From: Serratia fonticola
GTDB lineage: Bacteria > Pseudomonadota > Gammaproteobacteria > Enterobacterales > Enterobacteriaceae
NCBI RefSeq assembly: GCF_001006005.1
Contig: NZ_CP011254.1
Location: 2,108,001 to 2,172,000 of the forward strand
Reading direction: 5' to 3'
DNA length: 64,000 nt
Of the stretch, positions 45,778 to 55,806 are shown piece by piece (within the stretch, counting starts at the first letter, position 1; each line of letters starts with the position of its first letter). The notes under the pieces were generated by a model. It saw only the letters and a list, made by a program, of their open reading frames with translations, was not told the origin of the DNA and ran no database searches. Position numbers and translations under genes: made by a program.

Positions 45778-45909
45778 ATGAAAAATAAAGTCTTATTAGA
45801 AAATATTGTCGCGAATCTACCTAAATCATTATTACTTATAGATAAAAGCGATTTACCGGTGTTTTGCAAGCCACAGTCAGTTGGCCGTTACTTGCAATCT
45901 GCCGGGTAG
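45778..45909 (+). CDS. Candidate 43-codon leader ORF upstream of livK
   Basis: An ORF beginning MKNKVLLENIVANLPKSLLL and ending GRYLQSAG, 64 bp before livK in the same direction. It has eight Leu, four Val and two Ile in 43 codons, including Leu-Leu-Leu-Ile in a row. The surrounding 460 bp between panM and livK is AT-rich and holds no other gene; it should also contain the livK promoter. No good ribosome site precedes the ATG, so translation is uncertain. Confidence 0.35.
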   Translation: MKNKVLLENIVANLPKSLLLIDKSDLPVFCKPQSVGRYLQSAG

Positions 45910-45973
45910 AAACAATGATTAGGTGTGACAAATACAACAGAAATACTCACAACGACAGATGGGGAATATGCGG

Positions 45974-47089
45974 ATGAAATTAACAAAGGGTAAAGCGCTG
46001 CTGGCCGGTTGTATCGCGATGGCTATCGGCCATGTCGCTGTGGCAAAAGACATCAAGATTGCCGTAGTGGGCGCCATGTCCGGCCCGGTGGCGCAGTATG
46101 GTGATATGGAGTTCACCGGTGCGCGTCAGGCGATTGCCGATATCAACGCCAAAGGCGGGATCAAGGGCGATAAGCTGGTGGCGGTAGAGTATGACGATGC
46201 CTGTGACCCGAAACAGGCGGTAGCGGTAGCCAACAAGGTCATCAATGACGGTATTCGTTACGTGATCGGCCACCTGTGCTCTTCTTCGACCCAGCCGGCC
46301 TCCGACATCTATGAAGATGAAGGCGTGATTATGATCACCCCGGCGGCGACCAACGCCGATCTGACCACCCGTGGTTACAAGATGATCCTGCGCACCACTG
46401 GCCTGGATTCCGATCAAGGCCCAACGGCTGCCAGCTACATCCTCAACGAAATCAAGCCCAAGCGCATCGCTGTGGTCCACGACAAGCAGCAATACGGTGA
46501 AGGCTTGGCGCGTTCAGTGCGTGACAGCCTGAAAAAGCAGGGTACCGACGTAGTGCTGTTTGAAGGTATCACCGCTGGGGATAAAGATTTCTCTACCTTG
46601 GTAGCTCGTCTGAAGAAAGAAAACGTCGATTTCGTCTATTTCGGCGGTTACTACCCGGAGATGGGGCAGATCCTGCGTCAGGCCAAACAGGCGGGCATGA
46701 CTACTCGCTTCATGGGGCCAGAAGGTGTGGGTAACTCCTCGCTGTCCAACATCGCCGGTGCCGCGTCTGAAGGTATGTTGGTGACGCTGCCAAAACGTTA
46801 CGATCAGGTGCCAGCCAACCAGCCGGTGGTTGATGCATTAAAAGCCAAGAAGCTGGATCCGACTGGGCCATTTGTCTGGACCACCTATGCAGCACTGCAA
46901 TCGCTGGTTACCGGGATGGAGCGCAGCGGTAGCCAGGAACCGGCAGATATCGTCAAAGATCTGAAAACCGGCCAACCGGTGGCAACCGTCATGGGCCCAC
47001 TGAGCTGGGATGATAAAGGCGATCTGAAAGGCTTCGAGTTCGGGGTGTTTGAGTGGCATGCCGACGGCTCATCAACGCCGATTAAATAA
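45974..47089 (+). CDS. livK: Leucine-specific periplasmic binding protein LivK
   Basis: A 371-residue periplasmic receptor for the LivHMGF importer. The signal peptide ends at VAVAK (about 23), followed by [28 protein letters not shown]. The ligand-pocket segment [18 protein letters not shown] and CDPKQAV disulfide region match E. coli LivK/LivJ, which differ mainly in specificity. The ATG at 45974 follows GGGGA by 9 nt. Only one binding-protein gene is present here; E. coli has livJ as well, separated by panM. Confidence 0.95.
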   Translation: MKLTKGKALLAGCIAMAIGHVAVAKDIKIAVVGAMSGPVAQYGDMEFTGARQAIADINAKGGIKGDKLVAVEYDDACDPKQAVAVANKVINDGIRYVIGHLCSSSTQPASDIYEDEGVIMITPAATNADLTTRGYKMILRTTGLDSDQGPTAASYILNEIKPKRIAVVHDKQQYGEGLARSVRDSLKKQGTDVVLFEGITAGDKDFSTLVARLKKENVDFVYFGGYYPEMGQILRQAKQAGMTTRFMGPEGVGNSSLSNIAGAASEGMLVTLPKRYDQVPANQPVVDALKAKKLDPTGPFVWTTYAALQSLVTGMERSGSQEPADIVKDLKTGQPVATVMGPLSWDDKGDLKGFEFGVFEWHADGSSTPIK

Positions 47090-47217
47090 TATACCCGTCG
47101 CCTTTCACGTTGCAGCGTTGTTGGCTGCACGGGTGCACCCCAGTCACTTAGTTAACTAAGCTCCTGGGGATTTACCAGTTTGCCGCCTAGCTGCAACGTG
47201 AAATTCATAGGGTATAT
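47089..47217. repeat. ERIC element between livK and livH
   Basis: A 129-bp imperfect palindrome with ends ATATACCC and GGGTATAT and the central ERIC hallmarks GCACCCCAGTCACTTAG and CTAAGCTCCTGGGGATT. It starts at the livK stop codon and lies within the liv operon, so it is transcribed and may process or attenuate the message, lowering livHMGF relative to livK. Confidence 0.92.
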
Positions 47218-47273
47218 CGTTCCTGATTTTTTATTCCAAGCTGCAATATAAAAACGTGGCCAAGGGTCAGAGT

Positions 47274-48200
47274 ATGTCAGAGCAGTTTCTCTATTTTCTG
47301 CAGCAGATGTTCAACGGCGTGACGCTGGGCAGCACCTATGCATTGATCGCCATCGGTTACACCATGGTCTACGGCATTATCGGCATGATCAACTTCGCCC
47401 ACGGCGAGGTATATATGATCGGCAGCTATGTCTCCTTTATCGTGATCGCCGCCCTGATGATGATCGGCATCGACGTGGGTTGGCTGCTGATCGGCGCAGC
47501 GTTCCTGGTGTCGATCGTGATTGCCAGCGCCTATGGCTGGAGCATCGAGCGGGTGGCCTACAAACCGGTGCGCAGCTCTAAGCGCCTGATTGCGCTGATC
47601 TCCGCCATCGGGATGTCGATATTCCTGCAAAACTACGTCAGCCTGACGCAGGGTTCGCGTGATGTGGCGTTGCCAAGCCTAGTCACCGGCCAATGGGTGT
47701 TGGGTGAGAGCAACGGCTTTGCCGCGACCATCAGCACCATGCAGCTCATCATCTGGGTGGTCACCTTCCTGGCGATGCTGGCACTGACGATGTTTATCCG
47801 TTATTCGCGTATGGGCCGCGCCTGCCGTGCCTGTGCGGAAGATTTGAAGATGGCCAGCCTGCTGGGCATCAATACCGACCGGGTGATTTCGCTCACCTTC
47901 GTGATCGGCGCGGTGATGGCGGCGGTGGCGGGCGTACTTCTTGGCCAGTTCTACGGCGTGATCAACCCTTACATCGGCTTTATGGCCGGGATGAAAGCCT
48001 TCACCGCGGCGGTACTGGGCGGGATTGGTAGCATTCCTGGGGCGATGATCGGTGGGCTGGTGCTGGGCGTGGCTGAAGCGCTCACCTCGGCCTATCTGAG
48101 CACCGAATACAAAGACGCGGTGTCCTTCGCCTTGCTGATTGTGGTGTTGCTGGTGATGCCAACCGGCATCCTTGGGCGTCCGGAGGTTGAGAAAGTATGA
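47274..48200 (+). CDS. livH: Branched-chain amino acid permease LivH
   Basis: A 308-residue inner-membrane permease of the Liv ABC importer, same length as E. coli LivH. Eight hydrophobic segments are visible; [17 protein letters not shown] (about 35-51) and the cytoplasmic coupling loop [16 protein letters not shown] (about 198-213) are typical. The start MSEQFLYF at 47274 is preferred over one six codons earlier. It overlaps livM by 4 bp. Confidence 0.96.
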   Translation: MSEQFLYFLQQMFNGVTLGSTYALIAIGYTMVYGIIGMINFAHGEVYMIGSYVSFIVIAALMMIGIDVGWLLIGAAFLVSIVIASAYGWSIERVAYKPVRSSKRLIALISAIGMSIFLQNYVSLTQGSRDVALPSLVTGQWVLGESNGFAATISTMQLIIWVVTFLAMLALTMFIRYSRMGRACRACAEDLKMASLLGINTDRVISLTFVIGAVMAAVAGVLLGQFYGVINPYIGFMAGMKAFTAAVLGGIGSIPGAMIGGLVLGVAEALTSAYLSTEYKDAVSFALLIVVLLVMPTGILGRPEVEKV

Positions 48201-49480
48201 AACTCGGTCTGCTTAACGCCTGTATTGCCACGGTCGTCCTGTTTGTCATGGCCTCCTTCCTGATGGGGATGCAACTGAGCCTCGACGGTACCAAGCTGGT
48301 GGTGCACGGTGCTGCCGAAGTGCGCTGGATGTGGATTGGTATCGGTTGTGTGGTGGTGTTCTTCTTCCAACTGCTGCGTCCGCTGATGCAGCATGGGATG
48401 AAGAAAATCTCCGGCCCGTCGTTTGTATTACCCAGCTTTGACGGTTCCACCATGCGCCAGAAGGTGCTGGCAGCGGCGATCATCATTGCCGCCGTCGTCT
48501 GGCCGTTCCTGGTGTCGCGCGGCACGGTAGATATTGCCACCCTGACGCTGATCTACGTGATGCTGGGGCTGGGCCTGAACGTGGTGGTCGGCCTTTCCGG
48601 CCTGTTGGTGCTGGGTTACGGCGGCTTTTACGCCATCGGTGCTTATACCTACGCATTGCTGAACCATTACTACGGCCTGGGGTTCTGGGAAAGCCTGCCG
48701 CTGGCGGGGATTGTCACCGCTATCTTCGGCTTCCTGCTTGGTTTCCCGGTATTACGCCTGCGGGGAGACTATCTGGCGATCGTCACGCTCGGCTTTGGTG
48801 AAATCGTCCGTATTCTGCTGCTGAACAACACCGAAATTACCGGCGGGCCGAACGGCATCAGCCAGATCCCGAAACCTACCTTTTTTGGTCTGGAGTTTAA
48901 CCGCAGTGCTCGCGATGGCGGCTGGGATACCTTCCATAACTTCTTTGGCCTGAAATACGATCCCAGTGACCGCATCGTGTTCCTCTACCTGGTAGCGCTG
49001 CTGCTGGTGATATTGACGCTGTTTGTGATTAACCGCCTGCTACGCATGCCGCTGGGCCGTGCCTGGGAAGCGTTGCGCGAAGATGAAATCGCCTGCCGTT
49101 CACTGGGCTTGAGCCCGACCAAAATCAAACTGACCGCCTTCACCATCAGTGCCGCCTTTGCCGGTTTCGCCGGTACGCTGTTTGCCGCACGTCAGGGGTT
49201 TGTCAGCCCGGAATCCTTCACCTTTGTGGAGTCGGCCTTTGTGCTGGCGATCGTGGTGTTGGGCGGCATGGGCTCACAGTTTGCGGTGATCCTAGCGGCG
49301 ATCCTGCTGGTAGTGTCCCGTGAGATGATGCGTGATCTGAATGAATACAGCATGTTGCTGCTGGGGGCGCTGATGGTATTGATGATGATTTGGCGGCCAC
49401 AGGGGCTGCTGCCGATGAAACGCCCGCAGTTGAAGCTGAAAGTGGCTGATATCAAAGCCGTGAAGGGGGAGCAGGCATGA
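48197..49480 (+). CDS. livM: Branched-chain amino acid permease LivM
   Basis: The 427-residue second permease of the Liv importer, partner of LivH. An N-terminal extension with two hydrophobic segments precedes the conserved permease core ([16 protein letters not shown] near 135; [18 protein letters not shown] coupling loop near 295). It overlaps livH and livG by 4 bp each (ATGA), showing tight translational coupling. Confidence 0.96.
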   Translation: MKLGLLNACIATVVLFVMASFLMGMQLSLDGTKLVVHGAAEVRWMWIGIGCVVVFFFQLLRPLMQHGMKKISGPSFVLPSFDGSTMRQKVLAAAIIIAAVVWPFLVSRGTVDIATLTLIYVMLGLGLNVVVGLSGLLVLGYGGFYAIGAYTYALLNHYYGLGFWESLPLAGIVTAIFGFLLGFPVLRLRGDYLAIVTLGFGEIVRILLLNNTEITGGPNGISQIPKPTFFGLEFNRSARDGGWDTFHNFFGLKYDPSDRIVFLYLVALLLVILTLFVINRLLRMPLGRAWEALREDEIACRSLGLSPTKIKLTAFTISAAFAGFAGTLFAARQGFVSPESFTFVESAFVLAIVVLGGMGSQFAVILAAILLVVSREMMRDLNEYSMLLLGALMVLMMIWRPQGLLPMKRPQLKLKVADIKAVKGEQA

Positions 49481-50244
49481 GTACTCAACCTTTACTGGCG
49501 GTAGCCGGGCTTTCGATGCGTTTTGGCGGTTTGCTGGCGGTAAACAACGTCGCGCTGGAACTGCATCAAGGTGAGATTGTTTCATTGATTGGCCCGAACG
49601 GCGCAGGCAAGACCACGGTGTTCAACTGCCTGACCGGGTTCTATCGCCCGACCAGTGGTACCATCAAACTGCGCGATCGCCATCTGGAAGGGCTTTCCGG
49701 CCAGACTATTGCCCGCATGGGCGTGGTGCGTACCTTCCAGCACGTGCGGTTGTTCCGTGAAATGACGGTGATTGAAAACCTGCTGGTGGCCCAACACCAG
49801 CATCTGAAAAGTGGCGTGTTTGCCGGTTTGCTGAAAACCCCGGCGTTCCGCCGTGCAGAGGCCGATGCGCTGGAGCGTGCGGCGGTGTGGCTGGAACGTG
49901 TGGGTCTGTTGGACATGGCCAACCGTTCGGCGGGTAATCTGGCCTATGGCCAGCAGCGTCGGCTGGAGATTGCCCGCTGCATGGTAACGCGCCCGGAACT
50001 ATTGATGCTGGATGAACCGGCGGCGGGCCTGAACCCGAAAGAAACCGATGAGCTGGATCATCTGATCGTCGAGCTGCGTGACCAGCACCAGGTGTCGGTG
50101 TTGTTGATTGAGCACGATATGAAACTGGTGATGGGGATTTCCGATCGCATCTACGTGGTGAATCAGGGAACGCCGTTGGCGCAAGGCACACCGGCAGAAA
50201 TCCGCAATAACCCGGACGTGATCCGGGCCTATCTGGGCGAATAA
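49477..50244 (+). CDS. livG: Branched-chain amino acid ABC ATPase LivG
   Basis: A 255-residue ATPase energising the Liv importer. Walker [10 protein letters not shown] (about 37-45), the signature [15 protein letters not shown] (in place of LSGGQ, as in E. coli LivG) and Walker [14 protein letters not shown] are visible, with the switch His in LIEHDM. It is followed 4 bp later by livF. Confidence 0.96.
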   Translation: MSTQPLLAVAGLSMRFGGLLAVNNVALELHQGEIVSLIGPNGAGKTTVFNCLTGFYRPTSGTIKLRDRHLEGLSGQTIARMGVVRTFQHVRLFREMTVIENLLVAQHQHLKSGVFAGLLKTPAFRRAEADALERAAVWLERVGLLDMANRSAGNLAYGQQRRLEIARCMVTRPELLMLDEPAAGLNPKETDELDHLIVELRDQHQVSVLLIEHDMKLVMGISDRIYVVNQGTPLAQGTPAEIRNNPDVIRAYLGE

Positions 50245-50248
50245 GCAT

Positions 50249-50950
50249 ATGTTGTCATTTAATCAGGTTTCCGCCCATTACGGCAAAATTCAGGCGCTGC
50301 ACCAGGTCAGCCTGAACATTCAACAGGGGGAGATTGTCACCCTGATCGGCGCCAACGGTGCCGGTAAAACCACCCTGCTCGGCACGCTATGCGGCGACCC
50401 AAGGGCCAGCGAAGGGTCCATCACCTTGATGGATCAGGACATCACCCAGTGGCAGACAGCGCGCATCATGCGTGAGGCCGTGGCGATCGTACCGGAAGGG
50501 CGGCGGGTGTTCTCGCGCATGACGGTGGAAGAGAACCTGGCGATGGGCGGTTTCTTTGCCGATCGCGAGCAGTATCACCAACGTATCGAGCGGGTATTTA
50601 CCCTGTTTCCACGTCTGCTGGAGCGCCGCAGCCAGCGCTCTGGCACCATGTCCGGTGGTGAGCAGCAGATGCTGGCGATTGGCCGTGCGCTGATGAGCCA
50701 GCCCAAGTTGCTGCTGTTGGACGAGCCTTCACTCGGGCTGGCCCCCATCATCATCCAGCAGATTTTCGACATCATCCAACAGCTGCGCGAAGAGGGGATG
50801 ACCATCTTCCTGGTGGAACAAAACGCCAATCAGGCACTAAAACTGGCGGATCGTGGTTATGTGCTGGAAAACGGGCGCGTGGTGTTGGAAGATACGGGGG
50901 CCGCATTATTAGCAAACGAAGCAGTACGGTCGGCGTATTTGGGCGGATGA
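50249..50950 (+). CDS. livF: Branched-chain amino acid ABC ATPase LivF
   Basis: The 233-residue second ATPase of the Liv importer. Walker A GANGAGKTT (about 35-43), signature MSGGEQQMLAIGRAL and Walker B LLLLDEPSLGLAP are present, with Gln in place of the switch His (FLVEQNA), as is usual for LivF. It is the last gene of livKHMGF. Confidence 0.96.
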   Translation: MLSFNQVSAHYGKIQALHQVSLNIQQGEIVTLIGANGAGKTTLLGTLCGDPRASEGSITLMDQDITQWQTARIMREAVAIVPEGRRVFSRMTVEENLAMGGFFADREQYHQRIERVFTLFPRLLERRSQRSGTMSGGEQQMLAIGRALMSQPKLLLLDEPSLGLAPIIIQQIFDIIQQLREEGMTIFLVEQNANQALKLADRGYVLENGRVVLEDTGAALLANEAVRSAYLGG

Positions 50951-50961
50951 ATCGGTAGGGA

Positions 50962-50975
50962 TCGAACATGTTCGA
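50962..50975. repeat. Perfect palindrome after livF
   Basis: TCGAACATGTTCGA is framed by GGG and CCC and preceded by GTAGGG, which links it in design to the GTAGGGGCGC palindromes elsewhere in the window. It could be a repeat or an operator for the downstream aminotransferase gene. Confidence 0.45.
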
Positions 50976-51042
50976 CCCGGCTGCCTATCAGGGTGTACCA
51001 GAACGTGTTGCGCCCCTATTTTAACGATTACGAGAACAAGCA

Positions 51043-52230
51043 ATGAAGACAGAAGGACTACTCGCGCAGCGCATCGTAAAGGTCAAAAGCTCGGCAATCC
51101 GCGAATTGCTCAAGCACAGCAAAATGGAAAACGTCATTTCGCTGGCGGGTGGCATTCCCTCTGATGCGCTGTTTGACTTCGAAGGATTGAGCATTGCTAC
51201 CCAGCAGGCTATTACCGAACAACCGAAAAGCGCTTTCCAATATGGGCTGACCGAAGGCAGCGAACTGCTGCGTGAAGGCATCTGTACCCTATGCGCACAG
51301 CGTGGCGTTAATGCCAAGCCGGAAGATATCGTGGTGACCGCAGGCTCCCAGCAGGCGTTAGATCTGGTGATGCGTGCGGTGATTAACCCTGGTGATGTGT
51401 TTGTGGTAGAGCGCCCGACCTATCTGGCGGCGCTGCAAACGCTGGAACTGGCGGAAGCCAACGTCATGTCCGTCTCTTCCGACAGCGACGGCATGGTAGT
51501 GGATGAACTGGCTGAACTGCTGAAAACCCAGAAGATCAAAGGGGTGTACGTGGTGCCGAACTTCGGCAACCCGAGCGGCCTGACCCTGAGCGCCGCACGC
51601 CGTGAGCAGTTAGTGAAACTGGCGGTAGAGCATAATTTCCTGATTATCGAGGATGACCCCTACGGCGAGCTGCGCTTCACCGAAGAGCGTAATGCTACGC
51701 TGTATCAGGTTTCGCAGCAGGTGCTGGGCCATACCGAAAACATTATCTATACCTCCACCTTCTCGAAGATCCTGGCTCCGGGCCTGCGCCTGGGTTGGGC
51801 CATCCTGCCGCCATTCCTGCTGCATAAAGTGGCGATCATCAAGCAGGCGGCGGATCTGCATGCCAGCGCGCTGTCGCAGAGCATCGTCGAATGTTACCTG
51901 GGGCTGGATCGTTTACCGGCGCAGATCGAAAAGATCCGCGCGGCCTACAAGCACAAAGGCGAGATCCTGGCCGGGTTGGTGGAAAAAGAGCTGGGTGATG
52001 TGATCAGCTTTGATATGCCGAAAGGCGGCATGTTCCTGTGGGCGCGCTTCCGTCAGCAATTCGATGCCACCGAGTGGCTGAAAACCACCCTGAAGCAGGG
52101 CGTGGTGTTTGTGCCGGGAGAATACTTCTTCTCTGACAAACCGGATCGCTCTACCTTCCGTCTGTCGTTTGCCACGGCAACCGAACAGCAGATGCAAGAG
52201 GCCGTCGCCCGCCTGCGTCGCTCGCTGTAA
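51043..52230 (+). CDS. PLP-dependent aminotransferase, class I/II
   Basis: A 395-residue fold-type I aminotransferase with the PLP lysine at K242 (STFSKILAPGLRLGW) and the pocket motifs SLAGGIPSD near 29, PNFGNPSGLTLS near 166 and EDDPYGELRF near 203. It resembles LysN/PatA-like enzymes and the catalytic part of MocR regulators, but lacks a DNA-binding domain. Its place 92 bp after livF suggests branched-chain or aromatic amino acids as substrates; this is inference. It has its own ribosome site and may be read with liv or alone. Confidence 0.82.
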   Translation: MKTEGLLAQRIVKVKSSAIRELLKHSKMENVISLAGGIPSDALFDFEGLSIATQQAITEQPKSAFQYGLTEGSELLREGICTLCAQRGVNAKPEDIVVTAGSQQALDLVMRAVINPGDVFVVERPTYLAALQTLELAEANVMSVSSDSDGMVVDELAELLKTQKIKGVYVVPNFGNPSGLTLSAARREQLVKLAVEHNFLIIEDDPYGELRFTEERNATLYQVSQQVLGHTENIIYTSTFSKILAPGLRLGWAILPPFLLHKVAIIKQAADLHASALSQSIVECYLGLDRLPAQIEKIRAAYKHKGEILAGLVEKELGDVISFDMPKGGMFLWARFRQQFDATEWLKTTLKQGVVFVPGEYFFSDKPDRSTFRLSFATATEQQMQEAVARLRRSL

Positions 52231-52296
52231 TCTCTCTGCGGCGGTGGGGTGAATTCCCTACCGCCGACATCAAACCGCCATCTGCACTTCACCTCG

Positions 52297-52336
52297 CTGT
52301 CATCTAGCTGTCACGCCAAAGTTATTTTACTGTCAT
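52297..52336 (+). promoter_or_regulatory. Pho boxes upstream of ugpB
   Basis: CTGTCAT at 52297, CTGTCAC at 52308 and CTGTCAT at 52330 lie on an 11-bp period, with a degenerate unit at 52319. This makes two tandem PhoB sites, 88-127 bp before ugpB. The TAGCAT at 52353-52358 is a plausible -10. Phosphate-starvation induction is therefore expected, as for E. coli ugp. Confidence 0.88.
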
Positions 52337-52423
52337 CCGCGCATGGCATGTTTAGCATCCGAACAAAAACTGTTTCTTTTCGCTCACGCGTTTTGATCAC
52401 ACCAGCTTTTTCAGGAGTTAGGC

Positions 52424-53743
52424 ATGTTTGCTCACGCGATTAAAAAAACCACGTTGTGCGTTACCTTGGCCCTGGCGGTCAGCGGCCATGCAATAGCTGC
52501 CACCGAGATCCCATTCTGGCATTCGATGGAAGGGGAATTGGGTACCGAAGTCGACTCTCTGGCAGACCGTTTCAACCAAACTCACAGCGATGTGAAGATC
52601 GTCCCGGTTTATAAAGGCAACTACGAACAGAGCCTGGCGGCGGGCATTGCCGCTTACCGTTCCGGCAAGGCACCGGCGATCCTGCAAGTGTACGAAGTGG
52701 GCACCGCCACCATGATGGCGAGCAAGGCGATCAAACCGGTGTATCAGGTGTTCCAGGAGTCGGGCATCAAGTTCGATGAGTCGGTGTTTGTGCCGACCGT
52801 GGCCGGTTACTACACCGATAACAAGAGCGGCCATCTGCTGTCCCAGCCTTTCAACAGCTCCACCCCGGTGCTGTATTACAACAAAGACGCCTTCAAGAAA
52901 GCGGGCTTGAACCCGGATCAGCCACCGAAAACCTGGCAGGAACTGGCGGCCGATGCCGCCAAATTGCGCGCGGCTGGCATGAAGTGCGGCTACACCAGCG
53001 GTTGGTTGGGTTGGATCCAACTGGAGAACTTCAGCGCCTGGCATGGCGTGCCGTTCGCCAGTGAAAACAACGGCTTTGGTGGCACCAATGCCAAGCTGGA
53101 GTTCAACCAGCCGCTGCAGGTTAAACATATTCAGTTCCTGCAAGACATGAACAAGAAGGGTGACTTCACCTACTTTGGCCGCAAGGACGAACCGACCGAG
53201 AAGTTCTACAACGGCGACTGCGCCATGGCGACTGCTTCTTCCGGCTCGTTAGCCAGTATCCGCAAATACGCCAAGTTTGATTTCGGCGTGGGCATGATGC
53301 CTTACGATGCTGACGCCAAAAATGCACCGCAGAACGCCATTATCGGCGGGGCCAGCCTGTGGGTGATGAACGGCAAAGACGCGGCGACCTACAAAGGCGT
53401 GGCGGAGTTCCTGCAATATCTGGCCCAGCCTGAGATTGCCGCCGAATGGCATCAAAAGACCGGCTACTTGCCGATCACCACTGCCGCCTATGAAATGACC
53501 AAGCAGCAGGGCTTCTACGACAAAAACCCAGGGGCCGATGTGGCCACCCGCCAGATGCTGAACAAACCACCGTTGGCGTTCACCAAAGGGCTGCGTCTGG
53601 GCAATATGCCGCAGATCCGTACCGTGGTGGATGAAGAGCTGGAAAGCGTGTGGACCGATAAGAAAACCCCACAGCAGGCGCTGGATGCCGCCGTACAGCG
53701 CGGTGACGTGTTGCTGCGCCGCTTTGAGGCCTCCACCAAGTAA
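52424..53743 (+). CDS. ugpB: sn-Glycerol-3-phosphate binding protein UgpB
   Basis: A 439-residue periplasmic binding protein for G3P and glycerophosphodiesters. The signal peptide is cleaved near AIAA (about 25), followed by [17 protein letters not shown]. Pocket-forming stretches [19 protein letters not shown] (about 190-208) and [15 protein letters not shown] match E. coli UgpB. It is the first gene of ugpBAECQ under Pho control; a 204-bp MITE lies between it and ugpA. Confidence 0.96.
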   Translation: MFAHAIKKTTLCVTLALAVSGHAIAATEIPFWHSMEGELGTEVDSLADRFNQTHSDVKIVPVYKGNYEQSLAAGIAAYRSGKAPAILQVYEVGTATMMASKAIKPVYQVFQESGIKFDESVFVPTVAGYYTDNKSGHLLSQPFNSSTPVLYYNKDAFKKAGLNPDQPPKTWQELAADAAKLRAAGMKCGYTSGWLGWIQLENFSAWHGVPFASENNGFGGTNAKLEFNQPLQVKHIQFLQDMNKKGDFTYFGRKDEPTEKFYNGDCAMATASSGSLASIRKYAKFDFGVGMMPYDADAKNAPQNAIIGGASLWVMNGKDAATYKGVAEFLQYLAQPEIAAEWHQKTGYLPITTAAYEMTKQQGFYDKNPGADVATRQMLNKPPLAFTKGLRLGNMPQIRTVVDEELESVWTDKKTPQQALDAAVQRGDVLLRRFEASTK

Positions 53744-53801
53744 GCGTCAGATTGGGCGTTCTTTTGCCAAACGACATCGATCCACTCCCTCTCCCTTTGG
53801 G

Positions 53802-54005
53802 CTGAGGAATCCCCACTAATTTTTTCTTAGTGGTTTCAGAGAATTAGAGCGAGTGTTTTACGATCAATCTGTTCCATTTTGTTCGTAAATTGGCAGTGAG
53901 AGAATGACGAACCACTTCTTCTCTTCTGCTTGAGGCTGTTTTTTAGTCCGTTTTTGGGCAAAAAACAGCCTATTTCTCGTCTCAATTTTTCTGGGGATTC
54001 CTCAG
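53802..54005. mobile_element. MITE, 204 bp, IS4/IS10-like ends
   Basis: Terminal inverted repeats CTGAGGAATCCCCA (53802-53815 and the complement of 53992-54005) are perfect over 14 bp, and CCCTTTGGG is duplicated on both sides (53793-53801, 54006-54014). No coding capacity is seen. Inside are a small left hairpin (CCACTAA/TTAGTGG, 53814-53833) and a perfect 12-bp stem AGGCTGTTTTTT/AAAAAACAGCCT (53933-53971). The CTGAGGAATCCCC end and 9-bp duplication suggest mobilisation by an IS4-family (IS10-like) transposase; no such gene is in the window. Confidence 0.88.
53933..53971. terminator. Terminator-like hairpin inside the MITE
   Basis: A perfect 12-bp stem with a 15-nt loop and T-rich arms, between ugpB and ugpA. 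The A/T part of the arms gives a U-rich 3' flank in neither direction exactly, but the structure could reduce readthrough into ugpAECQ. Confidence 0.45.
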
Positions 54006-54071
54006 CCCTTTGGGAGAGGGCTGGGGTGAGGGGCTGCTACCGATCCTCATCCCCATTTAACGGTTAACTCT

Positions 54072-54959
54072 ATGTCATCATCCCGTCCCGGCTTCGGCTG
54101 TAGCTGGCTGCCCTATGTGTTGGTGCTGCCACAACTGCTGATCACCGTCGTTTTCTTCCTGTGGCCTGCCGGTCAGGCGCTGTGGTACTCGGTACAAAGC
54201 GTCGATCCGTTTGGCCTTTCCAGCCAGTTTGTCGGGTTGGACAACTTCACACAGCTGTTCCAGGACCCGTATTACCTGGACTCTTTCTACACCACGCTGT
54301 TGTTCAGCTTCCTGGTGGCCGGTGTTGGCCTGCTGGTCTCGCTGTTCTTTGCCGCGCTGGTGGACTATGTGCTGCGCGGCAGCCGTTTCTATCAGACCTT
54401 GATGATCCTGCCCTATGCGGTTGCCCCTGCGGTAGCGGCGGTGCTGTGGATCTTCCTGTTCAGCCCCGGCATGGGCCTGATCACCCATGTGCTCGCCGGT
54501 TTCGGCTACGACTGGAACCATGCGCAAAACAGCGGGCAGGCGATGTTCCTGGTGGTGCTGGCATCGGTTTGGCAGCAGATCAGCTATAACTTCCTGTTTT
54601 TCCTGGCCGCGTTGCAATCTATCCCGCGCTCCCTAGTGGAAGCTGCGGCGATCGACGGGGCAGGCCCGGTGCGGCGTTTCTTCAATCTGGTGCTGCCGCT
54701 GATCACGCCGGTGAGCTTCTTCCTGCTGGTGGTCAACCTGGTGTATGCCTTCTTCGACACCTTCCCGGTGATCGACGCCGCTACCGGCGGTGGGCCGGTG
54801 CAGTCGACCACCACGCTGGTGTACAAAATCTATCGTGAAGGCTTTGCCGGTCTGGATCTGTCCAGTTCAGCGGCGCAGTCGGTGGTGCTGATGCTGCTGG
54901 TGATTGGCCTGACGGTGATCCAGTTCCGCTTTGTCGAACGTAAGGTGCGTTACCAATGA
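54072..54959 (+). CDS. ugpA: sn-Glycerol-3-phosphate ABC permease UgpA
   Basis: A 295-residue permease with six transmembrane segments. The cytoplasmic coupling motif [22 protein letters not shown] (about 193-214) is the EAA loop that contacts UgpC. No strong ribosome site precedes the ATG. It overlaps ugpE by 4 bp. Confidence 0.95.
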   Translation: MSSSRPGFGCSWLPYVLVLPQLLITVVFFLWPAGQALWYSVQSVDPFGLSSQFVGLDNFTQLFQDPYYLDSFYTTLLFSFLVAGVGLLVSLFFAALVDYVLRGSRFYQTLMILPYAVAPAVAAVLWIFLFSPGMGLITHVLAGFGYDWNHAQNSGQAMFLVVLASVWQQISYNFLFFLAALQSIPRSLVEAAAIDGAGPVRRFFNLVLPLITPVSFFLLVVNLVYAFFDTFPVIDAATGGGPVQSTTTLVYKIYREGFAGLDLSSSAAQSVVLMLLVIGLTVIQFRFVERKVRYQ

Positions 54960-55801
54960 TTGAGAACCGACGCGGGCTGGATATCTTCAGCCATACGATG
55001 CTGATTGTTGGCGTGCTGGTGGTGCTGTTTCCGCTATATGTGGCCTTTGTGGCCGCCACGCTGGACGATCAGCAGGTGTTCCAGGTGCCTATGACGCTGG
55101 TACCCGGAGGCCACCTTTGGGACAACATCCGCCATATCTGGCAGGGCGGTGTGGGTACCCTCAAGGTGCCGTTCTCGATGCTGCTGCTCAACAGTGTGAT
55201 CATGGCGCTGGCGATCACCTGCGGCAAGATCGTGGTCTCGGTGCTTTCCGCCTATGCCATCGTCTATTTCCGTTTTCCGCTGCGTAGCCTGTTCTTCTGG
55301 CTGATTTTCATGACGCTGATGCTGCCGGTCGAGGTGCGTATCTTCCCGACGGTGGAAGTGATCTCCAACCTCAACCTGCTGGATAGCTACACCGGCCTCA
55401 CGCTGCCCCTGATGGCATCGGCCACGGCCACCTTCCTGCTGCGTCAGTTCTTTATGACCCTGCCGGATGAGCTGCTAGAGGCTGCACGCATCGACGGAGC
55501 CGGGCCGATGCGCTTCTTTTGGGACATTGTGTTGCCGCTGTCGAAAACCAATCTGGCGGCGCTGTTTGTCATCACCTTCATCTACGGCTGGAACCAGTAC
55601 CTGTGGCCGATCCTGGTCACCAGTGACGCCTCAATGAGCACGGCGGTAGCGGGGATCCGCAGCATGATCTCTACCTCCGGCGCGCCAACCCAGTGGAATC
55701 AGGTGATGGCGGCAATGATTTTGACTTTGATCCCGCCGTTGGCGGTGGTTCTTCTGATGCAGCGCTGGTTTGTGCGCGGTCTGGTTGATAGCGAGAAGTA
55801 A
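54956..55801 (+). CDS. ugpE: sn-Glycerol-3-phosphate ABC permease UgpE
   Basis: The 281-residue second permease, pairing with UgpA. Six hydrophobic segments and the EAA loop [22 protein letters not shown] (about 178-199) are clear. It starts inside the ugpA stop (ATGA) and is followed 5 bp later by ugpC. Confidence 0.96.
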   Translation: MIENRRGLDIFSHTMLIVGVLVVLFPLYVAFVAATLDDQQVFQVPMTLVPGGHLWDNIRHIWQGGVGTLKVPFSMLLLNSVIMALAITCGKIVVSVLSAYAIVYFRFPLRSLFFWLIFMTLMLPVEVRIFPTVEVISNLNLLDSYTGLTLPLMASATATFLLRQFFMTLPDELLEAARIDGAGPMRFFWDIVLPLSKTNLAALFVITFIYGWNQYLWPILVTSDASMSTAVAGIRSMISTSGAPTQWNQVMAAMILTLIPPLAVVLLMQRWFVRGLVDSEK

Positions 55802-55806
55802 CGAAT

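Larger units (their letters stand above)
53786..54034. repeat. REP-like repeat between ugpB and ugpA, split by a MITE
   Basis: Removing the MITE restores the hairpin CCCTCTCCC-TTT-GGGAGAGGG followed by CTGGGGTGAGGGG, a further member of the family at 5.3, 41.7 and 57.7 kb. The insertion point is the loop of the hairpin. Confidence 0.8.

Noticed and set aside
53802..54005. Element between ugpB and ugpA considered as a small regulatory RNA gene
   Set aside because: Inverted ends and a 9-bp target duplication show it is an inserted MITE; transcription of it is not excluded but not supported.
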